A stretch of 64,000 nt of DNA from Mesodorylaimus sp. YZB2_4 (taxonomy: Eukaryota > Nematoda > Enoplea > Dorylaimida > Dorylaimidae). Both the position numbers and the translations under genes were made by a program. The DNA lies in contig JASANH010001125.1 of NCBI GenBank assembly GCA_030248295.1, forward strand, positions 1 to 64,000. Direction: 5' to 3'. Below are positions 11,871-23,300 of this stretch, piece by piece; within the stretch, counting starts at the first letter, position 1; every line of letters starts with the position of its first letter. The notes beneath the pieces were generated by a model that saw only the letters and a list, made by a program, of their open reading frames with translations, did no database searches and was not told where the DNA came from.

Positions 11871-13975
11871 GATGAATGCAAATCACTTCTATTCAATTGA
11901 TATTCAGAACTGAGTTGGATGAGGCACACTTTCGCAGAGTAAACGCCTCTATGTTGGCCAAAACAAGGGTTTTTGCGTCATTGTGATTGTATTTTGCGTT
12001 CATGCACCCACGTTTATTTTCCACATGACTGCAAATCAAAAGAATAAACTTTGCTTGTCACTGGCAGAATGGGGAGTGAACACAGCTGCTTAGGAACAAA
12101 ATAGGAAAAGCATTAGTTTGGTTGCCAATTGCTGCGCGGTGCTTTGCGCAGAAATCGCTCAGACAGGCTTCGAGCGGCCAGTCAAGATGGATGGGAAGTC
12201 TCGGAGAATATGGTGTGGAAAATTTCCTTTGCAACTGGAATTGGAATGGATTGTAAAATTGGAGAGGGAGCACAAAATTGGGTCCTGTTTAATTCGACAG
12301 AAAATCAACCATGCGTAATAGGCTGAATAGGCCTACATTGGAAAAGATACCGCTGAGAGCATGGTCTCAAAAACCCTCCAGGCAGGCCTCGTGGTCGTAG
12401 GAGCCAGAGATCAACCCGACGTGTTACTGAGGAGCGCATCGAGCGGTCAACGAAGGCAACTCCGAATACGCCGGTCAGATACACAAATACACAACCTTCT
12501 CCAAAGGCCGAAAAAACCTACAAATGTGATGGTTATTCAAATTTACCGCGCAGTTGCGTTGAGCACAGCCTCCTTATGTCATTGTTAAAGCTAGCAGGCA
12601 CATAAGGAATCAATCTGCATTGACAAGTGGACTCCGGCAGCAGGCAAATACACGAATTGGTGTAATCGATTCGGCAATATACAGAGTAGATAAAATTTCT
12701 CCTTGCGTGCTTTAAGTGATCTGGACCTGGTGACATTATTACATCAGCTTTCTGAGATGATCAATATCCACTGCCTGATAGGGGGTTAATGTCTCTCGCT
12801 CGATCTACTAGGCGTTCCACCTGGTGTACGCATGTACTTATCGTCAGTCTAGACCCACTACGACGGGCGGTGCCAGACTGGCGAGGCGGCCCATGGCCGC
12901 GCGAAACACAAAACTAGTAACGAGAGCGCGCCTGAAAACAGGTTTCTTGTATGCTAGAGGCGGGAGAGCTTTAGCAAAGGGACATGTACCTCGGCGGATA
13001 CTATAGACCTTTTAGGGTGAGCTATTGTGGTGGACTACAATATTCTAAATTCCATGGCTACTCGGAAAGAATCGTTCCGGGATGATCTATCTGGCAGTGA
13101 AAGAGCGTTTGTAAACATTGGTCACTGCTTACTTCACGGATTTTGTTTGACCAATCGGTATCGTAAATTAAGTCAAGACCCGCTTATTATCGTCCGACCC
13201 TAATCTTCAGTTACCTGCTATGAGTTTGGAAAACGAGTCTAGTTCGCTGATATTTCGAGGAAATTAGCCGAGTTGTGTTCTACTACTCGCTAGAATCGCA
13301 ATGTTCTTTATGAATGCTGAGATCAGCTAGTAGCTTTATGCACGACGAGTCGTTCGTTTCGAATTTCGTTTTCTTATTGTAAGTTTTTTGGGTTGATTTC
13401 ACTTGGCGAGGTGTCTTCATGCGAAACACGATTTTGGAATTGCTCGACATGGAAATTCACGATCCAAGGCCAGCAATATTTTCAGTCCAGGACTGTCTTT
13501 CATGCTGTTCGGAACGGTTATCTGTATTTGCAGACAAGATCACGTAATTAGTTACAGTATGGGATTGGATATTTTAGATGCACTGACCACAGGAAAAATA
13601 CGCAATACGCAAACTTTCACGCATACGTTTTGGAGTATGCAATTCGAGTATGACGCAATACGCATACGCATTCGAGAGACTTTGCGTATGCGCATTCAAA
13701 TCAAGTAATTTTACTAACCGTAATGCTAAGTAACTTCGATATATGGACCCTTCCTAAGGCTGTGATCAACACAAAATTTGGACACACAAATGGGTCAAAA
13801 GTACTGTAGTTTTGCGAGTTCCCACTACTAGACTTTCAGAAACCTTTTCACACCCGTTCGACTCCAGGATTTTCTGAATTTGCTTCAGCATGCATAAAGA
13901 CCTACATTCTCACGTTTACATTCTGCGTAACTTCCAAGAATGTCAGATGAATTCCAAGATGTGACTGACCTAATC
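11871..13975. other. Spacer; ACGCATACG-word cluster near its end
   Basis: No gene recognised over 2.1 kb. At about 13590..13705 the words ACGCAATACGCAT, CGCATACG and their complements recur many times, much like the word-rich ends of the transposons elsewhere in this window. I found no partner end. Confidence 0.4.
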
Positions 13976-14405
13976 TTTTTTTAAAATTTTTTTGGTAGGG
14001 CCTTGTGCCGCCCCAGTTCCCCACGGGTCTTTCCTGCCATTTTGTCAATAGCCGGCCAGCAGTCTTGATACGGTAAGCAAGGCCGTGAGGTGAACAGCTC
14101 TCACAGCAGTTCCCCTCTGTTTGTCTCCACTAGGAGCACCTCCACATTAGGGCATCTTGTGCCAGCACCAGCATCCCAGGATGATACTGGGCGAGAAGAG
14201 GGACCTTCCCGACTGGTATTTTGGAACCAGTTTCCTGATTCTTCACTCGTTCGGCATCCGAGTCGCCCAGAGCCAGGTGGGCAAGGCCAGCGGCGGACTT
14301 ACTAAATAGCCGTCCTCAGCCGCAACAGAACTGCGGCCTCCCGGTCAGGGTTGTTGGCCCAAGCGATGTGTGACCAACGCCTTAACTAAGTGAGCCACCG
14401 CGGCT
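13976..14405 (-). mobile_element. tRNA-headed SINE, copy a
   Basis: On the minus strand it begins AGCCGCGGTGGCTCACTTAG, an A-box-like tRNA head, with the GGGAGGCCGCAGTTCTGTTG stretch at the B-box place. A body contains gaggtgctcctagtggagaca (reverse of 14120..14140), and it ends in an A/T-rich tail (about 13976..13998). The same order is seen at 30018..30360, 38821..39252 and 40906..41376. Confidence 0.75.
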
Positions 14406-15045
14406 TTCTCGGAGTAATTTCTGCGTAAGGGTCCATTTCTAAGTTCTTGGCAACTCTGCTCAATGGGTGGGGCTTGCCATAGTCTGACCGTGACTTATGA
14501 TCTGACCACTGATCTGACCCTGGGCCGGGGACAGGGTCACATTAGTGAATGCTAGCAATGGATGCTATTGCGAATATGACCACCCTATAGTGTAAAAATG
14601 TGGCTGGACCAGTTGTTTCTGGTCTTATCATTATTTCTGCTGATCATTTTTTTCTGCGTCCAAATATCTCAAATAGAATTTTTGTACTTTGATGCACAAC
14701 AAGTCAACTATTGCTGTACCTACTTCTCATCATCTGCTATCGATACCAAATACGGGGCAACCATGCAGGCATAAAATAAGTCAATTGTGCACTTCAAACA
14801 TTCCCAAAAATTCTTATCAAAATCAACACGTACAGAACGAAGGTATTTGAGGCTCTTCGACGCGGTCACCCAACAGCGTCCACAGAAAAAGCTCAGCGTG
14901 ATGCAATTTCCATAACACGCAGCCTTGGTCAGCGTGTGAAGCAGTGTGCAGTGAGAGCAAGGGGGATGATCTTCCTTCAGGCAAGGAGGGGCTGCACTTT
15001 ACACTCGACCAAGTTTGAGTGAGCTGCTAGTTTTTCTCTTTTCGT

Positions 15046-15120
15046 GGCCCTGATAGCTCAGTGGTACGACATCAGGATCGCAAGCGGAAGTTTGCGGGAT
15101 CGAATCCTGGTGGGCGTGGT
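15046..15120 (+). repeat. tRNA-like sequence (SINE head or tRNA pseudogene)
   Basis: Contains TAGCTCAGTGGTACGA (A box) and GCGGGATCGAATCCTGG (B box) at tRNA spacing. The acceptor ends do not pair, so it is not a working tRNA. Confidence 0.6.
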
Positions 15121-15926
15121 ACATTTGCACTGAGCAGCGTCGCTAAAGCTGAGCCCTCCGGGGTGGCTGGTTTAGGGTTCCAGCCTCAAAGCGATCCCTA
15201 AAGCTTCGTGGGTTATCTTACCACGTGTAAGTCTTTTGTTAATTTTCGACCATTATGGATCAAAAATATTGGGAAGCCGTGGGCATTCTGTTAGTTGAAA
15301 ATTGACGGATTCACTTATTTGAGGATTCTGTCGCAGCAAGTATCCAACTCCTGATGGCTGTACTCTCATTTTGCATTTGGTCATAAATTGCGTGTGCGTG
15401 TGCGAAACAAGCTCGTGGTAACAAGCTTTCACTACGAGTCTTTGCTACTCTCTCCGCGCTACAGTACATACGTGTGGGGGGGGGGGGTGAATGATCCAGC
15501 CAGTCCCTGCCTACTTTCAGTTTCTGGCCTCTATTTTCCTAATAACTCGTAAAAAAGCAGAGGAATTTTGAAAACTTAAAAAGTTCAGATTCACAACTTA
15601 TCCAGGCAGTCTCCGCAAAAAGCTATTGTTTTATAGCACAACTGTTGAAGTGAAGTATGTACTGCAAAATCCTGAACTTTGGTTCTGTTTTCTGAGCAGT
15701 TTTCCGTTTCTGTTACTCATAGTGACAGCTGTAATTCAACTGAAGCTGTCGTTGACGGCTGCTTTTTTAGTGTGTTAATTAGCTATTCATCTATTTCACA
15801 GCCGTTTTCGACATCATGCTATTGATGACGGCGGCGATTTAGCGTCAACGAGATTTCACTTGCGATTTTAGAGTGTTGACAGTAAGCTATAAGAATCGAT
15901 CCAATCCGCGATGAACTTGATATGTA
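15121..15926. other. Spacer left of the hAT element, with a G-run
   Basis: No gene recognised. A run of about 13 G at 15475..15487. Confidence 0.4.
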
Positions 15927-16494
15927 GCTGGCTGTAGACCACGGATCGGGTCAGGTACTATCGGGTCGGGTCAGCTAAGTTTCGGGTCAGGTCGGGTCGA
16001 AATCGGATCGGGTCACTTTTTCGAAAGATCGGGTCAAAAGGGCCAAAATTGCAATTTTGCAAGTTTACACTTTTACTGTAGCAGTTACAGAAACCTATAC
16101 GTATCTGTGCGACTGCGGGATTTGCAAAAATTTGCTTTTGCATAAAGCGAATTTTGCAAGAGTAAATAAGGAAAAGTGCAAAGCTACATATAAGTGCATA
16201 AAAGCCTTGCACTCCCAGGTTTATTCTGAGTAACAAGTGAGTGAGTTCCAAGTGTCAGGCAGGTCAGATTTAAGTATGACCAAATTTTCTGGGCAAGTTC
16301 TGCAAAAGGGCTCATATTTCAGTGAGCTCTTATTAACAGCTCTTAGACTCTAATAAATAAGTGGGACTAGCCATTCTATCCTATTCTATTTTACTCTTGC
16401 AAAGCACATAAATGCGCACTCAGAGCAGCAAGTACAAGCCATGGTCGGAGCAAGACTACAGTATGTCTCTAGTGTTGCAAATGACGTCGGTTTT

Positions 16495-16615
16495 TCAATT
16501 CGACTTTGACTTTGACATTGACTTTGACAGGGGCTAACAAATTTTTTTGACCTTTACTTTGACTTTGACGGGGCAAAAATGACTAATTTTGCCATTGACA
16601 TTGACTCAAAATTGA
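16495..16615. repeat. GACTTT/GACATT word array, left
   Basis: Short imperfect tandem of GACTTTGAC and GACATTGAC interrupted by aaattttttt. A similar array, in the same orientation, lies at 18575..18745. Confidence 0.75.
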
Positions 16616-16754
16616 CCTTTTGCAAAAATTTTAACACGGTTCCATAGACGCGCCATTTGTCCCTCCAGGTGGGTAGCTCGCATGTCGCTCCTCCTTTCCA
16701 AAGCTTTCGCCCAAGTCTGGAGGCTGGGTACGGCCGAGCCTGTCGGAGTGTCAC

Positions 16755-17806
16755 AGCTGGATCGGATCGGATTACGTCTGTCCAGATTGGATATCGGATC
16801 AAATCCGAAAAGTCGCCATCCGAAAATTTGGATCAGATCATCCGATCTGAACTATCCGATCCTACCTTCGAAGCCGATGGTATTTGCAATGGCTGTTGGC
16901 AAACCAATAACTGTTGCGCAGTTTTTCTCTAACCACTTTAGTGTAATGAGTGAGATAAAATCAGTAACTTGAATTCATGCTTTCTTTCTTCTGCTCATAA
17001 TTAGGGTTACGTCAACTTCTAATTATTGTTATTTGAGACCAGATAAACCAATTGAAAATCTGTTCCTGAGTGCAAAAGAAAGCTTTTTGCAAAATATTAG
17101 AGGCGGCTGGCCAGCTGATCAGCAGTGGCCCTAAAGTCCTGAGAATTTTCGAGTTCTTTTATGGTAAGGAGCCCGAGCGTTGAGAAAAGCATGCAGGGCA
17201 TTTTCCAAACCCCTCTTTTCGGGTTTTATGCTTCGCGTTTGAGCCTCCAACACTCTGGTTTTGGGCAAAAAATCTAGAAAAACTGAAAAAATTCCTGGGA
17301 CTTTAGGCGATGACCATTGCTGACCGATTGATCAAATGCCCCTGATACTTCTTCAGAGTGATTTCTTTTGCATTAAGGATCAAATTGCAATTCTCGACGC
17401 ACCAGTTGCAAAGGGTGCCTTTCCGGATTTTGCAAATGTTTGAAGTCCGAAGACAGGAATATTTATGAGAAAAGGAAAAAGTGGAAATATTTGTGATTGA
17501 AAAAAATCTGGAGTTGGTTACAGTCATTCATGAGCAACATGGATCTTCTTATATTATCAGCTTGTGAAGTAGATCCAGTATGATCAGTGTGGCTGCGAGG
17601 GGTGCTGCGTCCGCGATGGCACCATGATGAAAATACTTCGCCGGATACGGAAGAGCCTGTCTGAGCATCATAGGGAGCAACCTTTCGAATAAAGTTCATG
17701 CGTTATTGCCTGTTAAAAAATGACATGTATTTCACATAATATGATCCGAAGCATCCGATCCAATTCGAAATTTCTCCCATCCGATCCAATCCCTCATCCG
17801 ATCTAT
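16755..17806. mobile_element. Element with GGATCG-word termini, nested in the hAT element
   Basis: Left end about 16755..16865 and right end about 17742..17806 consist of ggatcggatcgga / tccgatccaatcc words facing each other. The interior contains the palindromic MITE copy at 17045..17420. No clear target duplication found, so limits are approximate. A second pair of such ends flanks 35458..39275. Confidence 0.55.
17045..17420. mobile_element. Palindromic MITE
   Basis: Arms match each other in inverted orientation: tgatcagcagtggccctaaagtcc near 17115 against ggactttaggcgatgaccattgctgacc near 17300. Outer parts carry gcaaaatattag and the inverted counterpart. Related copies at 44170..44600 and a half copy at 3150..3265. 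Confidence 0.65.
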
Positions 17807-18574
17807 TCTTTTTGATTCTTGTAAGAATTCGTGAGTTCTTGCCACGTCTTACAAGAATTCTTGCAGCTATTCTCAACAGACTTGCCCAGAAATCTTGAAA
17901 GTCTTACCGAACTTTTCAACGTGGGATCGTTCAAGGAGACGGAGAAGGAGTTAATTGAATTTTCACAAGCTTCCTATTGCCTGCACTTGATTGAATCAGA
18001 TGACTGGGTGGATTGCTTAAGAAACTTTCAAATTGCTGAGCTAACTTACAGCTGTAAAGCTTGAGCGGAGCCTTGTTTTGTTCGAATAGGGAAGCCAGTG
18101 GTCAAGCACTGTCCTCATTGTAATTCTTTTTTAATTCACCATATGACTGGATTGGCCCATCTTGCTTCACTAAAAGCCCATAAAATTTTTCCAATATTTA
18201 CGACTCATTTCCGCTTCCTCCATATTCAATGAAACGTCACTTCTGTCCAGCATTTTTTGGTACGTGGTCTCGGATTGATATTTATCTGAATGCTTTAACT
18301 GGCAGAGGAAAAAGCGGCACTCAATCTTCTTGAGAAGATTTGGCGGAAGTGAAGCAAAACCCGCCTTAGTACAGTTATATACAGTTGCCATAAACTGGAA
18401 CTGTTACAAAACTATTAGAAAGTGACTCAGCATGTTTTAAAACGACATCAGATCGAACAGTTTGAAACTATATACAGAAATTGCTGGGAAAAACCTTACT
18501 ACGTAAACTCCTTTTCTTGGCTCATGGATTTAAATAACGCGTGCGCAAGATGTCTAATTTTGTTGACTTCTCGC

Positions 18575-18745
18575 GAGATTTTTGACTTTGACATTGACTT
18601 TGACTTTGACAATGGCACCAAAAAATTTTTGATTTTGACATTGACTTTGACTGAGGTCAGAAATTTTTTTGACATTGACATTGACTTTGACAGAATTGTG
18701 AAAACATACGATTTTGACAGGATTTTGACTTTTACATTGATGTCA
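18575..18745. repeat. GACTTT/GACATT word array, right
   Basis: TTTGACTTTGACATTGACTT and variants repeated three times with AT-rich spacers. Same orientation as the array at 16495..16615. The translated FDFDIDFDFD stretch is a by-product. Confidence 0.75.
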
Positions 18746-19661
18746 ATTGAAACACTATATGTCTCAAACAGGTCTTCTCAGGATTACAGTCACAATTTGT
18801 TGCCTGAATATGAAGAAGCATGATATGTTCTTGGGTATACCTGGTCGGAAAAGCCTGAAATTTACTCTGTGCACCAATAATAACCTCCTTGGCTCATTGA
18901 CTCCTTGACCATGTTACATTGCGGAGCAGTTTTAGCTGTGTTCAAAAGTCATGGATGCCCTTACGTTCATCAGTAGTAAAGGTTTTGACAGGAGCTTGTT
19001 TCCAGCACAATATGACCTCGTAAGCAGTATCTCTTGTAAAGAATAGATGCATACTCCAGCATGAATCAATATATATTTGCTTATTCTTAGTACAGCCTGT
19101 TTCTGGCTCCAAACTTATGCAACTAGTCTTTGTTATTCAAGCCAATTATTCAGACTGATGAAATCTTGCTGGAGACTATAATCTGTTTTCTTGGAGAATA
19201 TGCTCGCCCTTCACGTTTCGCACAGTGCCGCGTGTGCGTTCCTGACGATGAAGAAAACATATTAGCGTGAACGCATACTCATAGCTTACTCGAACCTAAA
19301 CGCGATTGCGTATCCTGGAGGTCAGAGACACGAACACTAAACCAATACAGACCCTTGTCGCTTTTTGACCTACTAAGGTTTTTAAATTATTTGATCACTT
19401 TTGTGGGAAATAGGAACAAATGCTGTTTTGAAAGGATTTTTAGGACTACCAGGGAACAACTAAAGAAGAAAATTCAGATGCGTAAAATAAGGTCGAAATA
19501 TCTTCACGCAGTCACCTTTACACTGAAGTAACAACATGTTGGGAGGAATTGTGCAAAGTTTTTATGGCGAGGAACTTCATCTGAATATAACAAATTTGGG
19601 TCAATCCGACCGAAAATTTCGGGTCAGGTCAGCCCGACCTGATCCGGTGTCTAGCTGGCTG

Positions 19662-20374
19662 CACTATTCACGATCAGAGGTGCGGAGCTTCCGTAATCGA
19701 CTTCACAGATGCGAATAAATGAGTCAACCGCATGCGCCTGTTGCAGTAAATTCGGAAACAGCTCAAAAACTGAAGCAAGAACGTGTGAAAGCTACAACAT
19801 CCAAAAATGATGGCCATTACCCCGCTTTCCGATTACACGGTGCCCTAGAAGTTTCCACTGAAGTCTAGTCAGAACTAGAAACTGCAGACAAAACATGGGC
19901 AGTGGATTCTGCTCGAACCCTGACGTTGCATTACACTGGTCAGTCTCACAATCAGATTCCACTTCCTTATCAAATGCAAGAAAGCAGAGATCTTTCTTTA
20001 CTCTGCCCAAAGAAAGAAGCCGCCAGGTGGTTCGTACAATACATGCACAAGTGACTACCTTGAGTTCCCTTACATTGTATATGTGATTCACTGACTCTGA
20101 TGATTTGCAGGACAAAAGTTGCAATAAATCCTCAAGCTGGAAAGAAATGACATCGCCACCGAATTTTGTGCTTTTCCTGGTCTGAATCGATACTTATAGT
20201 GCGCATACTGAGCTGCGTTTCTGAAACATGAACATGAGCATGCGATACAGTTGGTCGATTTCATCGGCTTTCACCGCAAGCACAAGCAATGCCCACAAGT
20301 ATGCGTGAGCGTATCGTCGTTGACACGCCAATAAAACAAATTAAAACTGTATACATTTAAGATTATTGCAACGT
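19662..20374. other. Spacer between the hAT element and the OST-alpha gene
   Basis: No gene recognised; includes the 3' flank of the minus-strand transporter gene. Confidence 0.4.
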
Positions 20375-23300
20375 TTAGCGCTTGGCTTGCAAAAATTGAT
20401 TTAATTTCCCCACGTTCAAGAACAACCCATCTTTATGCCTGTCGGTGTTCGCATCATCCTCTTCCTCAGTCTCCACGAACACGTCGTCTTCGAGGACGCT
20501 GGTTGGTCGTCGTTCATTCGTCTCTTGCTCAGTTCCACTTTCATCGCCAGTCTCCTCGACTTCCTCGTCCGTTTCCATAATACTGTCTGGAATGCGATGT
20601 CTTCTCGCGTTCTGATGCTTCATGGCTTCCATGTCGGGCTCGCTATTGATCACCCGAATGGCTGGTATGCCAGGTGACGAGGATGCACTGATGGACGGGA
20701 ACGGAGTCATTTTCCTTGTACGGAAATGCCCATTACTATTGCAGCTAATTGACCTTTTCCTGACTGGGTGATTCGGACCTTTTAATTTGTGTTGTTCCTG
20801 AATTTCAGCCAAATTACCATCAGCGTCATCGCAGTAATAATATTGTAAATTTCGCTCAAAGGTCAAAGCGTCAGCGATGGTTTCAGCGGCTGAGGAACCA
20901 CGTACTCGATGGAGTGGACGAGGATCACTGAAGCTGAATGCGGGCTTGCGTTCACGGAAATGGTTTCGCGATGGGTGCAAATCGAAAGTAGAATTAATCG
21001 AGGGACGAAGGAAAAAGCTGCTGGCCATGGATATTATAAAACTCTCCACAAGTAGGGCGAAACGGTCATACACTGAAAAGAGAACACATTATACTGGCTG
21101 GTCAGCACTCATACTGGGTTCTAAGAATATGCCTGTAAAAAACCTGCAAAAACTTCTGACTCTTTTTTCATTAAATGGAGTTCTTTTTATACTTGTGGGC
21201 TGGCTTACCCCCCCCCCCCCCTCCGGACCCATGTGGTATAAAAATCCCTCCCTCGAGTGGCCTCTCCTTGATGATGTGGCCTTCAGCACAATGAGCATTT
21301 CGTGATGTTCAGACGAATGGTCTGGGGACGAACTTTCCGTATCCCAATTTTGGAAGTACCGTCATTAGTTCGATTGTGAGACGTTTCCCCCACTTGGTCG
21401 ACTCCCCCACTGAGACGATTTCCCCCCTGTGTCGTTTCGCCCACTGAGTCTGGTGGGGTAAACGACTCTCTAAGACATGCGACGTTTCCTCACTGAGACG
21501 ATTCCCCCACCATCAGTTTTGAGAAACTGTGGCTATTCAAATTTTGAGCCCTCGTATGGAAATAGGCGCTCATCCACAAATCGTTTGTCCTAGACTACCA
21601 TCATTCGACTGCCATGCTCCAGAAGCCCTGCTGTGATAGCAGCCTAAAATGCTTGCTTCGCGTTTGCTCCTTGGACCACGCTCGCCTGGTTCAAGAACAA
21701 AGACGAGCCTAATGTATCGTGAATGAGAAAACTATTTTGCCAAAATCTGCAGCTGTCATCCTGGTGAATTCACCCAAGCCCCACTGCCTAAATTTGCCTT
21801 CTGTTTTTTCCCGATTCACAGTGAGGTACATATAGTTCTACATTTGGATTTGAAACATGCCTTCATTGGCACGGAAAAACTGGTCTGGTCTTACACACAC
21901 TCGTATTGGCAGCGTGTATTCTTCTGCAATAAGTTGGGAGTTCAAAAAGTTTGTAGCCTGAGTACCTTGCACGTTGAGCTGCAGCACCAAACTTGCACTT
22001 TACACTGCCCCTCACCCTAAAAGCCAAGCCTATCATCCTGCCACACACATCCTATCACACACGTGCTGCCTTTTGCGACCCAAGTCGTACCTACCTGCAT
22101 ATCACGAAAAAATTATGTTGGGGGGGAAACAACACGGTGGGGGAGTCGTCACAGTGGGGGAAACGTCGCATGTCTCAGTGAGTCGATTCCCCCACCAGAC
22201 GAGGTGGGGGAAACGACACAGTGGGGGAATCGTCTCAGTGGGGGGAACGACCAAGTGGGGGAATCGTCACGGGACCATTACTTCTTTGGCAGAATATGCA
22301 TGCCAAAATTTCAGCAACCGCTCAAATTGCCCCAAAAAACATAATTTCCCGCCTTGGATCGATTTGCAACGATATTTTCCCACGACATTTGAGCACTTGC
22401 GGTGAGGAAGCCTTGCAGACCTGTGTTGGTCAGAACACCTTACTCCCAAAGTGGAAGGACTGAGGTTCATCGCTGTCATGGTTACCGTCGGGACGGAACC
22501 CAAACCTTCCCACCCCACGGCACCTACTTGTTGGCCCAAGCAAGAAACAAACATAAAACTTGTGCCACGGGTGGGATTCGATGCCATACGCCTTCATAGG
22601 ACTGGTAATCATACTCAAGGCGAAGTTTTTGTGTCTTCATCTTGACAGAAAATTACACCTCTTGTCATTCATCCTCGAAACCAGCTGGATTACAAGTTGC
22701 ATCTGGCATACAGGTAAATTATATTTTTAGTTGAACCTTTATTTATTATTTGGTGCATTATGAGGCGGGAAGTCAAGAGAAAGATCTTGAACAAAGTTTC
22801 TTAAAATAATTTGTTGCTGAGGGCCTGTTTCCAAAAATCATTTTTATATAAGGTTACAGTAGGTACTTACTAGAAGCCTTTGAATTTGCAGGCAATATTT
22901 CATCGCACTGTATGACATCATATGATGCGATAGTTGTGAAAATGTAATTTTGGAAATTATATAGAATGAGCATGAGTTGCATAAATCGAACTTGAGTGAT
23001 CAGGCAGAAGCCTCTGAGTGCCCCGGCCGACATGTGCGCATAGAGATTGATGCCATACATGGCAGTCATGGTCGAAACAAAGCTTAGAAAGGACAAAAAC
23101 GGAAAAAACCAGTTTGCCATCGAGTTCTAAAAAGATGTTTGACATTGCAAAGCATGTTGTGGCAGCTGATAATTCGTGTCCTACCCCAGTTATGGTCGAT
23201 ATGCCAATTTGGTCAGTCCAGACGACTGCGGCAACAAAATATATTCCCGGATTGACAAAGGCTGTTTGATAAACATAAATAGCTAGACGGCGCAGGTTTT

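Larger units (their letters stand above)
15935..19653 (+). mobile_element. hAT-like DNA element with nested insertions
   Basis: Left end TAGACCACGGATCGGGTCAGG, right end CCTGATCCGGTGTCTA (inverted). It is flanked by an exact 8-bp direct repeat, GCTGGCTG, at 15927..15934 and 19654..19661. Both ends are packed with GGGTC(G/A)GGT words. Length is 3719 bp. No convincing transposase frame is seen; minus-strand frames near 18170..18391 and plus-strand frames near 17831..18064 are open but unrecognised. Other elements lie inside (16755..17806 with 17045..17420 within it). Related copies: 7431..7520 (90 bp), 33948..34745 and 9556..9760. Confidence 0.85.

Noticed and set aside
15046..15120. Functional tRNA gene
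   Set aside because: A and B boxes are present but the acceptor stem does not pair; similar heads occur in the SINEs.
18575..18745. FDFDIDFDFD-type repetitive protein
   Set aside because: It is a translation of the GACTTT/GACATT DNA array.
22739..22824. Alternative last exon for OST-alpha (in frame, ends NAPNNK stop with overlapping AATAAA)
   Set aside because: It joins in phase but lacks the final helix. The exon at 21072..20375 also joins in phase and supplies YDRFALLVESFIISM, which fits the family. It could still be a minor isoform.
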